Shown piece by piece: positions 10,250 through 21,229 of a stretch of 64,000 nt of DNA. The notes below the pieces were generated by a model. That model did not search any database. It saw only the letters and a program-made list of their open reading frames with translations, and had not been told where the DNA came from. The number at the start of each line of letters is the position of its first letter. Position 1 is the first letter of the stretch. Origin of the DNA: Neoceratodus forsteri (lineage: Eukaryota > Chordata > Ceratodontiformes > Ceratodontidae); contig CM028130.1 of NCBI GenBank assembly GCA_016271365.2, positions 469,869,501 to 469,933,500 of the forward strand. The letters run 5' to 3'. The translations under genes were made by a program, and so were the position numbers.

Positions 10250-11640
10250 TATGTTCTGCCAGTATTAGGTTGTCCCCCTCCTCCAATTACCAGTAGTCCT
10301 CTATGCCTATGCCTAGCATTTTTAAATCCATTTATTGTTTCTTCCCCACCACCCCCACTGGCAGGCTGGTCCACTTGTTCACCATCCTCTCCATGAAGAA
10401 GAACTTTCTCACATTTTCTCTGAATCTCCCTCCTGTGAATTTCATCTTGTGGCCCCTCATCCTTGAGCAACTTTTTCTCTGAAAAATTGTATTCTCCTGT
10501 TCCTTTTTTCTCCGTGTGAGGTACTTAAACATTTCAATCATATACCCTCTCTCCCGCCTCTCTTCTAGGGAGTACATATTCAGTATTATCTCTCTTTTTC
10601 TGCAATTGATTCCCCTGCTTATGCATCGCTGCATTCTGCTATCCTTTCCCATCACCTTGCCACATTGCCTTCCAACCTTGAGGTCATCAGAGCTGATCAC
10701 CCCCAAGTATCTTTCCTGCATGGAGCATTCTATTTCCTCCCCCACCAGATGATATGATGCTCCTGGGTTTTTGTGCCCCATGTGCATTATCTTGCACTTT
10801 TTTGCATTGAACTTCAGCTGCCAATCCCTTGACCAATCCTCCAGCTTCTTTAAATCCCCTTCCTTCAATCTACTCCCCCTGGTGTGTCATCCCTGTTGCA
10901 AAGCTTAGTGTCATCAGTGAAGAGGCAGATCTTCCCTTCTAGACCCACTGCAATGTCACTGATAAAGACATTGAAGAGGACTGGTCCCAGTACTGATCCC
11001 TGTGGTACCCCACTGGTCACCTTATCCTCTTCAGAGTAAATGCCATTTACCACCACCCTCTTGGTCCCATTATCCAGCCTACTTTCCACCCACTTCACCA
11101 CCTTCTTTCCTACTCCCATGTTCTGCAACCTCCTTATCAACCAATGAAGTGGGCCGGTGTAAAAGGTCTGACTGAAATCCAGGTAGGCTATGTCCACTGC
11201 ACCCCTTGATCTACCTCCCTGGTTACCCATTCAAAAAACTCAATGAGCTTAGTCTGGCATGACCTTTCTCCCATAAAATCATGCTGCCTTGTCTCCTGTA
11301 GACTGTTGACAATCAGGTGTTCCACAGTTCTTTCCTTCAATAGTGTTTCCTTGACTTTCACCACCACTGAGGTCAGGCTGACTGATCTGTAGTTGTCTGC
11401 GTCCGCCTTGTCCCCACTTTTGCATAGAGAGACTACATCAACCCTCCTCCAGTCTTTGGGAACCTCCCCTGTTTCTAAAGACAGGCTGAAAAGGGCAGTC
11501 AGTGGTTCTGCCAATACTTCCCTTAGCTCTTTTAGAACCCTGGGGTGTATCCCATCTGGTCCCATTGCCTTATCAACTCTTAATTTCACCAGTTCCCTGA
11601 GGGCCTCTTCCTTTAAAAAAAGGGCCAGTGTCCATATCTG
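10250..11640 (-). pseudogene. CR1 ORF2 reverse transcriptase region
   Basis: Frame 11589-11188 (133 aa) has KAMGPDGIHPRVLKEL, DWRRVDVVSLCKSGDKAD and NYRSVSLTSV, the RT fingers. Frame 11230-10865 (121 aa) has the palm: IAYLDFSQTF, VPQGSVLGPVLFNVFISDI and CLFTDDTKLC, where the usual Ala before the Asp pair is Thr. Frame 10868-10332 (178 aa) is the thumb and C-terminus (WQLKFNAKKCKIMHMG, YLGVISSDDLKV, MYSLEERRERGYM). The stretch between REIIL and NMYSLEERR is missing relative to the CR1 at 20.8 kb. Two frameshifts plus this deletion make it inactive. Confidence 0.88.
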
Positions 11641-12043
11641 TGCCCATCATGCCCCTATCACTTGTTGTTGGCCCACTCCCTGGCCCCTCTACTGTAAAAA
11701 CTGAGCTGAAATATTTGTTCAGTATATCTGTGTTCTGGTGGTCATCTTCTACACTGCTCCCATTTTCCCCTTTCAGTTGTACAAACCCCCACCACTTGCC
11801 CTCCTTTTTTCGCTGTATACCAGTAAAAGGTTTTGTCTCCCTTTACCACTGAATTTGCTGTATATTCTTCTGTTCATGCCTTGGCTTCCCCTAACTGCCT
11901 TCCCTGCCTCACTTTTCTTTTTATACCACTCCCTGTCATCTTCCTCCTGAGTCTTTTTATATTGCCTAAATGCTGTTTTTCTTTGCTTTAACCTTTTCTG
12001 CTACCTCTTTAAAAACCATAGTGGTCTCTTCTTTCTCGTCCCC

Positions 12044-12800
12044 TTACTCACCTATTTGACAGAGTTGAGTCACCATTACAGTCCCTGCTTTGATTGCCTC
12101 CCACTGTTCCTCTTCACCTTTCTTTTCCCCCACTCCAGCCAGAGCTTCATTTAGGCTTTCTCCCATCTTTCTGTAGTCTGCCCTCTTAAAATCTAGGATT
12201 CTTGTCCATGTTTGGCTTAGTTGCACCCCCTCAGTTATTTCAAACTGTTCAGTGATCACTATTCCACAGGTGCTCCCCCACTGTAACCCCTGTCATGCTG
12301 TCCCCATTTGTAAGCACCAGGTCCAGTAATGCCTCCTCTCGTGTGGGATATTTGACCATCTGTTTAAGGAATGTCCCCTGTAGGGAGTTCAAGATGCTCC
12401 TGCTCCTAGCTGTTGCTGCTGTGGGGAGGTGCCAATCTATATCAGGTAGATTGAAATCACCGACTAGCAACACAGCTCACTTGTGTGCCATCCTTTGGAT
12501 TGCTAGCAACATCTCCCTGTTTATGTCCTCCACCTGAGTTGGTGGTCTGTAAATTATCCCTGTGTGGATGGATATTCCCTTTTTTCTTTCTCATGTAACC
12601 CACAGTATCTCCCCCCACCCTGTTCCCCTGGAATTTCTGTGGTCTTTATGCTTTTCCTCACATATAGAGCCACTCCTACCCCCTTTTCTGCCTACTCTGT
12701 CTTTTCTGAATAGATTGTAACCCAGGATGGAAAGGTCAGGCAGGAATTGTCAAAGGAAGCAGTAATAATACAGCCTTCTAGATTTTCTGGGGTCCCAGTC
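12044..12800 (-). pseudogene. CR1 ORF2 endonuclease (AP-type), 5'-truncated
   Basis: Conceptual minus reading starts at ~12795 within the N-terminal third of the apurinic-like endonuclease. It continues through IIYRPPTQVEDINREM (~12560) to VGDFNLPDIDWH (12468-12435), and ends with WNSDH (~12250), the catalytic SDH region. Frame 12259-12044 then reads into the linker before RT (ILDFKRADYRKMGESLN). In the intact enzyme this domain nicks target DNA to prime reverse transcription. The start of the domain and ORF1 are lost by truncation. Confidence 0.8.
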
Positions 12801-12817
12801 ATTTGTATTTATTGCAT

Positions 12818-12910
12818 TGTCTCCAGTTCTCCACTTCTCCTGATTCTCCACCTCCTCCGATTCTCTACCTCCCCTCATTCTCCACCTCCCCCAAATCTCC
12901 AACCTATCTG
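12818..12910. repeat. Pyrimidine-rich imperfect repeat
   Basis: About 90 bases almost entirely C/T on the plus strand, built from variants of ctccacctcctccgattctc (period ~16-19 bp). It separates the 5'-truncated end of the minus-strand CR1 from the 5' end of the plus-strand CR1. Such mirror-like polypyrimidine tracts can form triplex DNA in principle. Confidence 0.65.
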
Positions 12911-12930
12911 ATTTTTTTAAAAAGTAGATT

Positions 12931-13360
12931 CATTCAGTGTGCTTCAGCATTTTGTTTGGGCAGGTCTGAGGGAGTAATTTTGCTGGCGTGTTTGTAACTG
13001 TGTGTACTTAGCTGGGCCTGTACCTTAAGTGCAGGCATCATATTACAGGGGATTTGTGTGGTTTGAAATTAGTGTGGTTTGAAATTGAGATATTTTCCTA
13101 ACTGCCATTCAGTGTGCTTCAGCATTTTGTTTGGGAAGGTCTGAGGGAGTCAGTTTGCTGGTGTGTTTGTAACTGTGTGTACATAGCTGGGTCTGTACAT
13201 TAAGTGCAGGCATCATATTACAGGGGATTAGTGTGGTTTGAAATTAGTGTGGTTTGAAATTGAGGCCTTTTCCTAACTGCCATTCAGTGTGCTTCAGCAT
13301 TTTGTTTGGGCAGGTCCGAAGGAGTCATTTTGCTGGTGAGTTTGCAACTGTTTGTTGGTA
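12931..13360 (+). promoter_or_regulatory. 175-bp tandem monomers at the CR1 5' end (putative promoter)
   Basis: The phrase cattcagtgtgcttcagcat starts units at 12931, 13106 and 13281, an exact 175-bp spacing. Two full units and part of a third are present; each full unit contains two gtgtggtttgaaatt boxes. The third unit runs into the sequence leading to ORF1. Tandem 5' monomers that carry internal promoters are known from other LINE families (for example mouse L1). A promoter role here is inference from position. Confidence 0.7.
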
Positions 13361-13584
13361 CTGTCAGGCAGAGATGGAGTAGCCTGCAGCACACCCAGAT
13401 GAGCGTGGGGAGAGGAGTGAGGAGCAACTGCCAGAGGAATGCTTGGCTGATTGTTTTTGGACACAGCCCAGTGTAGGCCTGCCCACCCACCCCACAACCC
13501 ACCCACCCTAAGACTTGGCCTACATTTAATAGAGTAGGTCCCAAAGGTCCTTGCAACATTAAGGAGGGATAAGAAGGCAGTCAA

Positions 13585-14575
13585 TTGAGGAGGAAAACAG
13601 ACATGATGAGAGGGGTGCAGTGCAGTGGGTGTGGAGCAGCAGTCTTCAGGGAGATGTTCTGGAGGCTGCAATGCTGTTCTATCTGCAGGCATCTCTCTGG
13701 GCTGAGGGAGGACATTTCCTGTCTCTGCACAGAGGTTGCCAGGCTACAGGCAGCATCCACCCCACCCAGAGACCACTGGGTCCACAATGGAAACCTCAAT
13801 GAATGCCCAAGAAGAAGAGTGATTGGACCACAGTAGGCTCAGGGAAGGTGGGTGGGGGGGGTTGGAAACACATCCCCCAGCTGGTCCAGCTTAAAAATGC
13901 CTACACTGTGTTGGAGGAACAGGAATGCCACACACAGGCACCCGCAGCTGTGACAAGGGAGGAAGGGTGGATCTTCCAGGATGGAGACCCAGGGAAGATG
14001 AGCAGGTGACCCTAGAGGAGGGGAAGCTTCTCCTAGTGGGGAACTCCATTGTCTGGGGAGTGGAGTTAGGGACACCTAGCAGGGAGGAGAGGGAGGTAAA
14101 GTGCCTCCCAGGAAGCACTGCATGGAGAGATGGGAAGCAGATCCATAGGATAGCTAGGGTGAATGCTAGGAGGGAGGAACTGGATGTCATTGTCCACCTG
14201 GGGACCAATAACCTGGTTGGGAGAAGAGTGGAGTTAGCTAAGGTCCAGGAGGACTTCAGGAAATTGGAGGTGAGCCTGAAACGGATAGCATGCTCCATCT
14301 AATTCTCAGTGGTGCTACCTGTCCAGGGCATAGGGGAAGCTAGGGCATGCCACATCCAGACCTTCAACTCATGGTTGAAGGATTGGTGTAGGAAAGAGGG
14401 TTTTGGCTTCATGGGGGACTGGAGCCTGATCTGGGAAGATGTGAGCTTATATAAGGAGGATGGTCTGCATCTGTCCAAGAAGGGGACCTCGGTCCTTAGT
14501 GAGAAGTTTAAATGCTTTAGCAGTGAGCATTTAAACTGGCCAAGGGGGGAGAGCCAGGCAGATCAGGAGGCTTAG
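13585..14575 (+). pseudogene. CR1 ORF1: zinc/coiled-coil N-terminus plus SGNH-type esterase
   Basis: Frame 13585-13836 carries a Cys-rich segment (QCSGCGAAV, QCCSICRHLSGLRED) and a short coiled-coil-like stretch (EVARLQ). After frameshifts, frame 13925-14302 holds the esterase start LLVGNSIVWG: the nucleophile Ser is present (residue 41 of that frame), but GNS replaces the usual GDS. VIVHLGTNN follows at residues 88-96. After one TAA (14300) the same frame continues to 14575 with DGLHLSKKG, the Asp-His pair. CR1 and some L2 ORF1 proteins carry such esterases, and ORF1 binds element RNA. The pieces together span ~330 codons, a plausible ORF1 length. Confidence 0.8.
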
Positions 14576-14596
14576 AAACACCACCCCAAGACAGGA

Positions 14597-16705
14597 GGCG
14601 GGAAAAAAATAATAATAATAATATCTTTATTTTTATGGTGCCTTCAAAATATCAAGGCACCTAACAAAGTTTAAAATCACAAATCAAACATCCCAGTAAC
14701 ATTAATTATATAAAACCACTGATGCCATTATACAATCATTCACCAAATGCTTGGTGCCATAAGTACGTTTTCAAAGCTTGCTTAAATTCCACCATGGTCA
14801 TGCACTCCCGTAACTGATGGGGTAGAGCATTCCAAAGGGTTGGGGCTGCATGCATAAATGCTCAGGCCCCAGAAGATTTCAAACACACCCTTGAAATCTC
14901 TAGCAACCCCTCATCGGCTGAGCGGAGCAATCACCCATGACAGTAGGGTACCAGGAGCTCTTTCAGGTAGTCTGGGCCCAGTCCATGTAGGGCTTTAAAA
15001 GTCAGAAGACCAACTTTGAAGGTGATCTGCCACTGTACTGGCAGCCAGTGTAGTCCACGCAGCACCAGCAAAATATGACAGGACTGGGAAGATTCCATCA
15101 AAAGCCAGGCTGCTGCATTCTGCACTAGCTGCAGGCAATGGATTTCACCCCCCATAGCCCTAGGTAAAGGGAGTTGCAGTAATCTAAGAGTGAGGATACA
15201 AAGGCATGGACCAGAGTAGGAAGATCACTGGTCGGAACAAGGTGCTTAATCCTGGAGCTATTCCTCAGATGGTAGAAAGAGGATTTGACGATGGCCGATA
15301 CCTGCAAATGCAGGGTCAGCCCTTCGCCAAAAATTACCCCCAGGTTTCGGACCCGTTCAGAGATCAGGAGTGATAGGCCCCAAAGAAAGAGTCTGGAGGG
15401 CAAACCAACCCCCACTTCCCCATCCGGCATACCGGATCCACAACCAGCACCTCGGTCTTTTCTGAGTTCAAATTCAGCCAACTGAAATCCATCCACTCCT
15501 GGATTTCTGTGAAGCAGCTATTAAAGACTTAGAGAGCTCCACTCTGGTCAGGTGCAAAAAAAAGGTAGAGCTGGGTATCATCAGCATAGTAGTGAAACCT
15601 CAGCCCATACCTTCTTACAATGTCTCTGAGGGGCAGCATATACGCTGCAAACAACATGGGGAACAACACTGAGCCCTGAGAAACCCCACATGACAGAGAA
15701 ACTGGATCCGAGGAATGAACCCCGGACACCACTCTCTGAGTTCTTCCCATGAGGAACGATGTAAACCACCCGAGGACTGTACCTAACAGTCCACAGATGA
15801 ATCTCAGATGGCCAAGTAGAACCCCATGGTCCACAGTATCAAACGCTGATGAGAGATACAGAAGAACCAAAATGGAACAGCTCTTCCACTCTCTAGCCAT
15901 CAGGAGATCATTAAGCACCCGAACCACTGCTGTCTCAGTACTATGTCTCTTTTGAAATCCAGACTGGAGGGGTTCATAGATGTCATGGATGGTCAAATGG
16001 TTCTCCAGTTGTACAGCCACTACTTTCTCAATCACCTTCCCTAAAAAGGGAAGGTTAGAGATTGGTCTGTAGTTAGCATGGCAGTCTGGGTCATCCAAAG
16101 AAGCTTTCTTCAAGAGGGGTGTTACCACCACCTCTTTCAGGGAGCTGGGAAACTCACTTGTTTCCAAGGAGCACCAGACTATCTGTGCTAGGACTTGACA
16201 GATGGAATCAATACAACTCAAAATCAGGGAGGTTGGTCCTGGATTCAAACTACAGCACTTAGGGTGTGCTCCCTGGACAATCCGCATGACATCCATGAAC
16301 TCCGGTCGGTCGAAGGTACTCCAGGAAAGCTGAGAGGCAGTGGCCTCATGCTGATCCAAAGCAACGCCCATAGAGTTTGCTGGTTGGAGTACCGCCCTGA
16401 TGTCAGCCATCTTAGTCACAAAGAATCGAGCAAGTTCATCGCACTCTACTTGCGAAAAGGCTTTTCAGACTTGTAGACAGGCTGGGTTGCATAATCTATC
16501 CACAGTTTGAAACAGCTGAGCTGGTCAATTCTGAGCAGCCGCGATCTCCCCAGACAGGAATTCTGCCTTCTTACATGTGATTGCAGATTGATAGACTTGA
16601 TAATGGTCCATCAATCTAAGGTGGTCGGCATCAAGGGCGGATTTCTGCCAGTAATGCTCTAACCTTCGTCCTAGTCATCGCATCTCCCTCAAAGTCTCAT
16701 CAAAC
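14597..16705 (-). mobile_element. 5'-truncated L2-type LINE inserted in CR1 ORF1
   Basis: Minus-strand element whose 3' end lies at ~14597-14640. The plus strand there reads aataataataataatatctt, i.e. an (ATT)n-type tail. Coding sequence runs from ~16690 (linker upstream of RT) to ~14931 (C-terminus). CR1 sequence resumes near 16710-16720. The tail differs from the (ACTT)n tail of the L2 at 2191-3385, although the RT wording is similar, so they may be separate subfamilies. Confidence 0.82.
14931..16690 (-). pseudogene. L2-type ORF2: linker and reverse transcriptase
   Basis: The 296-residue frame 16419-15529 covers most of RT: FPSSLKEVVVTPLLKK, NYRPISNLPFLGKVIEKVV, LQSGFQKRHSTETAVVRVLND, YLSSAFDTVDH, CGVSQGSV and FHYYADDTQLYL with the catalytic Asp pair. 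Frame 15496-15125 continues with SERVRNLGVIF and VHAFVSSLLDYCNSL, and frame 15155-14931 with LQLVQNAAAWLLM and LHWLPVQWQITFKV. Upstream of 16419 the linker is readable to ~16690 with stops. The first palm motif reads YLSSAFD with the catalytic Asp kept. No endonuclease remains. Frameshifts at ~15500 and ~15150 inactivate it. Confidence 0.88.
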
Positions 16706-16719
16706 CATGGGGATTGAGG

Positions 16720-18230
16720 GCAAAGGGAGAGAGGATGAACTGGGCCGGGAGCAATGACATCCAGGGCTGCGGAAATAAGAGGGCAGTAGTAACAGCTGAA
16801 TCAGGCAGAGAGGGGCACACAGGAGAACAGTGTATAAGGGGACGTACAGGGGGAGCGAGAGCATATAGGAGGGGAACCCGGGGTGGGGGGAAAAAGGCAA
16901 GACAGCGAAAACAGGAAAAGAGGGAGGGCAGACTATAAACACTGGAAGGTCATGTTAACATATGTGTGTAGCCTGGGAAATAAGGTACCAGACCTGGAGG
17001 CCTAGTTGGTGGATTTAGACCGTGATATAGCAGCAATAACAGAGACATGGTACTCTGCTAATCACGGCTGGGATGTCAATATAGAAGAAGAAGAATCAGC
17101 ATTTATATAGCGCTTTTCATACACAGTATCCCAAAGTGCTTTACAAGCAATGCTAAACTGGTAGTGAAGTGACTGAATGTGTGGTGGTGGCAATATCGCA
17201 CATCATCACCTACACACAGCCTGGATAATTGCATGAACCGGTTTATGGGAAGGGGAATGTTGGCCAGGACACCAGGAATGTTCCCTGCTCTTTGCGAAGA
17301 GTGCCCTGGGTTCTTTTACTTCCACCTGGACACCCACCAGGACAACACCAGGATGGGCAGAAGGGACCTCGGTTTAACGTCTCATCTGAAGGATGGCACA
17401 CCCCAGCAGTACAGCACCCCCAATACTGCACTCGGATGTCAGCAATTTTTAGGTGCAAGTCCAATCCCAGTGTGGGATGAGAACCCATGACCTTCTGATC
17501 CAGAGGCGGATGTGCTACCAACTGAGCCACACCAACACCAGTTATACACTGTTCAGGAGGGATAGAGAGGGTAGGAAGGGTGGGAGGGGGTGGCCCTGTC
17601 CATCAGAGATGGTATAAAGACCACAGACGTTCAGGGAAGATAGGGGGAGGCTGAGACAACTAGGGTAACCCTTGTGCCAGGTAATGGCACAACAATATGA
17701 ACAGGGGTAATCTACAGACCTCCGGCACAGAGGGAGGAGGTAGACAGGCAACTAGTGGAGGGCACACATGGCATGGCAGCTAAAGGTGAAATTCTGCTAC
17801 TAGGGGATTTCAATATGCCAGATGTGGATTGGACCACCCAGGCAGCTTCTTCAGCCAGAAGCACAGCCATTCTGGAATCCCTACAGGGGGCTGGTCTCAG
17901 GCAGCTGGTGCATGAGCCAACCAGGGACAAGTTGATTGTGGACCTGGTATGAACCAATGGAAACAGAGTCAAAGGAGTACAGATGGAAGGGCAGCTGGGG
18001 TCTAGTGACCACCGCACTGTGTGGTTTAGCCTGGAGACAGGGACTCAATTTAGCCACACAAGGGCAAAACTTTTAGATTTTAGGAGGGTGGATTTCACGG
18101 AAATTGGTAGATGTATAAAAGCAATCCTAGGGAAGGGAGGGGCAATAATGGGTGTGGAAGAACAATGGGGTAAACTGAAGAAAGCCATAGTGGAGGTAAC
18201 AAACCAATGAATTAGGATAGTGGCCAAAGG
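16720..18230 (+). pseudogene. CR1 ORF2 endonuclease (AP-type), split by a SINE
   Basis: After the L2 insert, the plus strand gives the start of the endonuclease at ~16955 (a VCSLGNK-type start), an in-frame TAG, then AAITETWYSANHGWDV at ~17026-17075 with the catalytic Glu. The SINE at 17088-17540 interrupts. The domain resumes at ~17545; frame 17755-17952 has EILLLGDFNMPDVDW, and frame 17983-18210 has LGSSDHRTVWF with the terminal Asp-His. The linker ILDFRR follows. Catalytic motifs Glu, GDFN and SDH are all present; stops at ~17000 and 17951 break the frame. 16720-16950 is the ORF1-ORF2 junction. Confidence 0.85.
17088..17540 (-). mobile_element. tRNA-derived SINE with an L2-like 3' tail
   Basis: The minus strand begins near 17535 with a tRNA-like head. 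Box A is tggctcagttggtag (complement of ~17515-17530) and box B is ggtcatgggttctcatc (complement of 17477-17493), ~30 bp apart, as in a polymerase III promoter. The body ends with ttgtaaagcactttgggat (complement ~17130-17148) and gaaaagcgctatataaatg (complement ~17100-17118), then a (TTC)n tail. This is the 3' form shared by many L2 LINEs and the SINEs they mobilise in lower vertebrates. It splits the CR1 endonuclease. Confidence 0.82.
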
Positions 18231-18249
18231 GAAAAGAAGAAGGAAACCA

Positions 18250-18925
18250 CTATGGTTCTCTCAAGAGGTGGGGGAAAAATAAGAGCTAAAAGACTGAGTT
18301 TCAGAAAATATAAGGGGACCCAAAGGGAGGAGGACAGGGAGGTGTACCTTGAATGTCTAAGGGAAGCAGGGAAAGCTTTAAGGAGAGCTAAGGCACAGAC
18401 AGAGGAGGGTTTAGCACAGACTGTGAAAAAAGGGGACAAGACATTCTATAGGTACATCAGTGACAGAAGAAAAAACAGGGGGATAGTGAGGCTCAAAGGG
18501 GAGGAGAGAGAGCATAAGGAGGGGGATCTAGACAAGGCAGAAATACTAAACAAATACTTCTGCTCAGTATTCACTCAGGAGGGGGAGAGTCAAGGACCAC
18601 AGTTGGTTGGCAGAGGCAATGAAGGGGAAGAAGTGGACACCAGTCCATTCACAGTGGAGAGAGTCCTGGAAGAACTCACAAAACTGAAGGTGGATAAAGC
18701 CATGGGGCCAGGCAGCGTACACATGAGGATATTAAGGGAACTGCGAAGTGAACTGGCAGCACCTCTGGTGGCCCTGTTCACAGAGTCGCTCAATATGGGA
18801 GTGGTTCCAGAGGACTAGATGAGGACACATGTAGTACCGCTGCACAAGAGCAGCAGTAGAGAGGAAGCAGGGAAGTACAGGCCAGTCAGCCTCACCTCAG
18901 TGGTGGGGAAGATCATAGAGACACT
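18250..18925 (+). pseudogene. CR1 ORF2: linker and first part of reverse transcriptase
   Basis: Frame 18252-18818 (188 aa) reads through the linker: KGTQREEDREVYLECLREA, YISDRRKNRGIVRLK, ILNKYFCSVFTQEGE. It then enters RT with KLKVDKAMGPGSVHMRILREL. A stop (TAG at 18816) follows. In frame beyond it comes HVVPLHKSSSREEAGKYRPV and SLTSVVGKIIETL, the RT fingers block. The reading then runs into the inserted LINE fragment at 18926. It is the upstream partner of the piece at 20048-21200. Confidence 0.85.
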
Positions 18926-20047
18926 TATTTATTTATTTGCTTTTGGTAACCGGGTAAGCACACTAGACAGCCAGTGCCTATTTTCAGGTGCGACCCGGGA
19001 GAGTAACAGGGTAATTACAAGGGAGAGGATACGCAGACAACAATTACAATCAGGAGCATTGGAGAACAATTACAATCTGGAGCGGGTATAGTCCAACAAT
19101 GAAGCAGAATAAAGGTTACAAAGATAACATTTTGTCAGAAAGCATTACAGAATAAATTACAACTAACAGGTAGATACACAGATAGTTTATGTATTCAGGA
19201 GCAAGACAACTGTCAGGTGCGCGCGACACAGGATGAGGAGAAGCTGTGGAATGGTATGTGGACAACCACAGGGTACCAACATAAAGACCTAGGGGCAACA
19301 GGGTGGTGAGAAACGCCCCCCCCAGTGGTGGAAGGCAGTAAGCGGCAACCAGGCCCAGTCGAGTACTGCCCTTAGCCAGCCGCAAGGGAGGGGGAGAGAG
19401 CGCTAGGATGGGGAATAACACAGCCGAAGAGGTCATGGGACAGGGCACAGGCAGGTAGCAGCAGGCTTCAGGAAGTGCCAGAGGAGGTTTTGAAGCACGA
19501 GTGGGAGGGAGGCTCGGACCTGGGGGGAGGAGTTCCATAGCTTGGGTGCGTGAGAGCAAATGCCCTGTCGCCAGTGAGGTGTGGTCCTAGGGACCAGATG
19601 GGTCTGGGACACACAGGACCTAAGGTGGTAGGTGGGGGAGGCATGTTTCAAGGTGAGGGCAGGTGAGGCAGGGACAGAAGTACGGATGATGTTGTCAATG
19701 AAGTTGCCCAAGGAGTATGTCCGGAATTTGTCGGGGGGGAGCCAGTCAAGACAGGAGTAGAGATCGCAGCGGTGGGTAAGCCAGGGCGGCCGAGAGCGCG
19801 AAGCGACAAATGTTATTGTATGTGGTATCCCATTTAGCCAGGCATGAGGAAGGGGCAGAGGCAAAGGCGACAAAACCATAGGAGAGGGTGGGCAGGAGTA
19901 CCCCCCGGCTAAGGCCAGTCGCGCGGCGGGGGTGAGGCAGTCCTTGGCTCTGTAGGCAAGGCCTAGTTTACCATTTGTGGCATTGCATATGTTCCAGATG
20001 TGCCCAGCGAGGTCCAGCTGGGGGTTGAGGGAGAGTCCTAAGTACTT
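18926..20047 (-). mobile_element. LINE 3' fragment (clade uncertain) inserted in CR1 RT
   Basis: The minus strand ends with an (AAAT)n tail (the plus strand reads tttatttatttgc at 18928-18940). Frame 20140-19433 reads YLGLSLNPQLDLAGHIWN, GLAYRAKDCLTPAARLALAG and THRCDLYSC. Frame 19559-19116 overlaps the end of the coding region and the 3' UTR. These are the post-palm RT C-terminal blocks of a LINE, including an APKLWNSSPQVRASL end near 19530. The wording differs from the L2 and CR1 copies here; I do not assign a clade. It splits the CR1 RT at 18925/20048. Confidence 0.72.
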
Positions 20048-21200
20048 AACATGCTGAAAGAAAGGATAGTGGCACACCTGGAATCCAGTGGAGCCCAGGA
20101 TCTGAGGCAATACAGTTTCACAGCAGGAAGGTCCTGTCAAACAAATGTGATTGATTTTTTTGACTGGGTAACTAGGGAAATTGATCAGGGAGTAGTGATA
20201 GATGTCACCTACCTAGATTTCAGCAAAGCCTTCGACACCGTCCCACATAAAAGGCTGGTTAACAAGATGGGAAGTCTAGGCATGGGACAAAAGGTGATAC
20301 ACTGGGTTAAAAGCTGGCTGACAGACAGGAGGCAGAGGGTGGTGGTAAATGGTCCAATCCAGGGAGAGGGGGGTATCCAATGGAGTACCACAGGGCTCAG
20401 TACTGCGACCAGCCCTGTTCAATGTCTTCATTAGTGACAATGCTTAGGGGCTGGAAGGAAAGGTCTGCCTGTTTGCAGATGACACTAAGATCTGCAACAG
20501 GGTGGATACTCCCGAAGGGGTGCAGAGAATGAAGAGGGACCTGGGGAAACTTGAAAGATGGTCAGAGACGTGGCAACTGAGGTTCAGTGCAAAATAATGC
20601 ACCTGGGTAGAGGGAACCCCAGGCAGACCTATAGGATGGGGGGGTGCTGACTGTCACCAAAGAGGAAAGGGTCCTAGGGGTTATCATCTCTGATGACCTT
20701 AAGGTATCAGAGCAATGTGCAAAGGCTGCAGGAAGGGCCAGTGGCATGCTGGGGTGTATAGGCGGGGGTATCACTAGCAGAAGATGGGAGGTAGCGATGC
20801 CATTGTATAAAACATTGGTAAGACCATACCTGGAGTGCTGTGTACAGTTCTGGAAGCCACACCTGTGCAAGGACATCGACAAGGTGGAGTCTATCCACAG
20901 GAGGGCGACTAAGATGGTACAGGACTTGCACCACAATACATATGAGAAGACACCAGGGGACCTCAATATGTACTCACTGGAAGAGAGGAGAGAGCGGGGT
21001 GACATGAAAGAAACTTTCAAGTACCTCAAGGGCATAAACAGAGTGCAGGTGGAGGATCTTTTGCAAGGGAGAAAAAGTAATAGAACAAAAGGGCATGATA
21101 TGAAATTGGAGGGGGGTAGATTAAGGGGTAATGTGAGGAAGTTTTCTACACAGAGAGGGTAGTTGATGCTTGGAATAGCCTGCCACAAGAGGTGGTGGGG
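20048..21200 (+). pseudogene. CR1 ORF2: reverse transcriptase palm to C-terminus
   Basis: Frame 20051-20434 has LKERIVAHLESSGAQDLRQY, then the first catalytic block TYLDFSKAFDTVPHKRL (~20208-20255). A frameshift near 20370 moves the VPQGS-like block and FADDTKICNRVDTP (~20470-20515, catalytic Asp pair) into another frame. Frame 20644-21162 (172 aa) is the C-terminal region: ERVLGVIISDDLKVSEQCAK, ASGMLGCIGGGITSRRWEVA, PLYKTLVRPYLECCVQFWKP and MYSLEERRERGDMKETFKYL. It matches the minus CR1 at 10250-11640 nearly block by block and shows the segment deleted there. Inactive through frameshifts and a TAA near 20597. Confidence 0.88.
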
Positions 21201-21229
21201 GAAAGCACAGTGGAGGGGTTTAAATATGC

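Larger units (their letters stand above)
10165..12800 (-). mobile_element. 5'-truncated CR1 LINE
   Basis: Minus-strand non-LTR retrotransposon. Its 3' end at 10165-10230 reads (minus) ...cccttatctgctgaaata followed by tttctatgtttctatga, the short ATG-containing tail repeat characteristic of CR1. Coding parts run 5'-3' from ~12800 (endonuclease) to ~10250 (RT C-terminus). It is truncated within the endonuclease, so ORF1 is absent. An internal deletion of ~160 bp near 10545, relative to the CR1 at 20800-20965, removed part of the RT C-terminal region. It inserted next to the right LTR of the Gmr1-like element. Confidence 0.88.

Noticed and set aside
13284..13799. Minus-strand frames of 72-132 residues over the CR1 5' region
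   Set aside because: Shadows of the CR1 leader and ORF1; no domain, and the plus-strand reading explains the region.
17477..17533. Functional tRNA gene on the minus strand
   Set aside because: Box A and box B are present, but the 3' half of a tRNA cloverleaf is not; the sequence runs into a SINE body with an L2-like tail.
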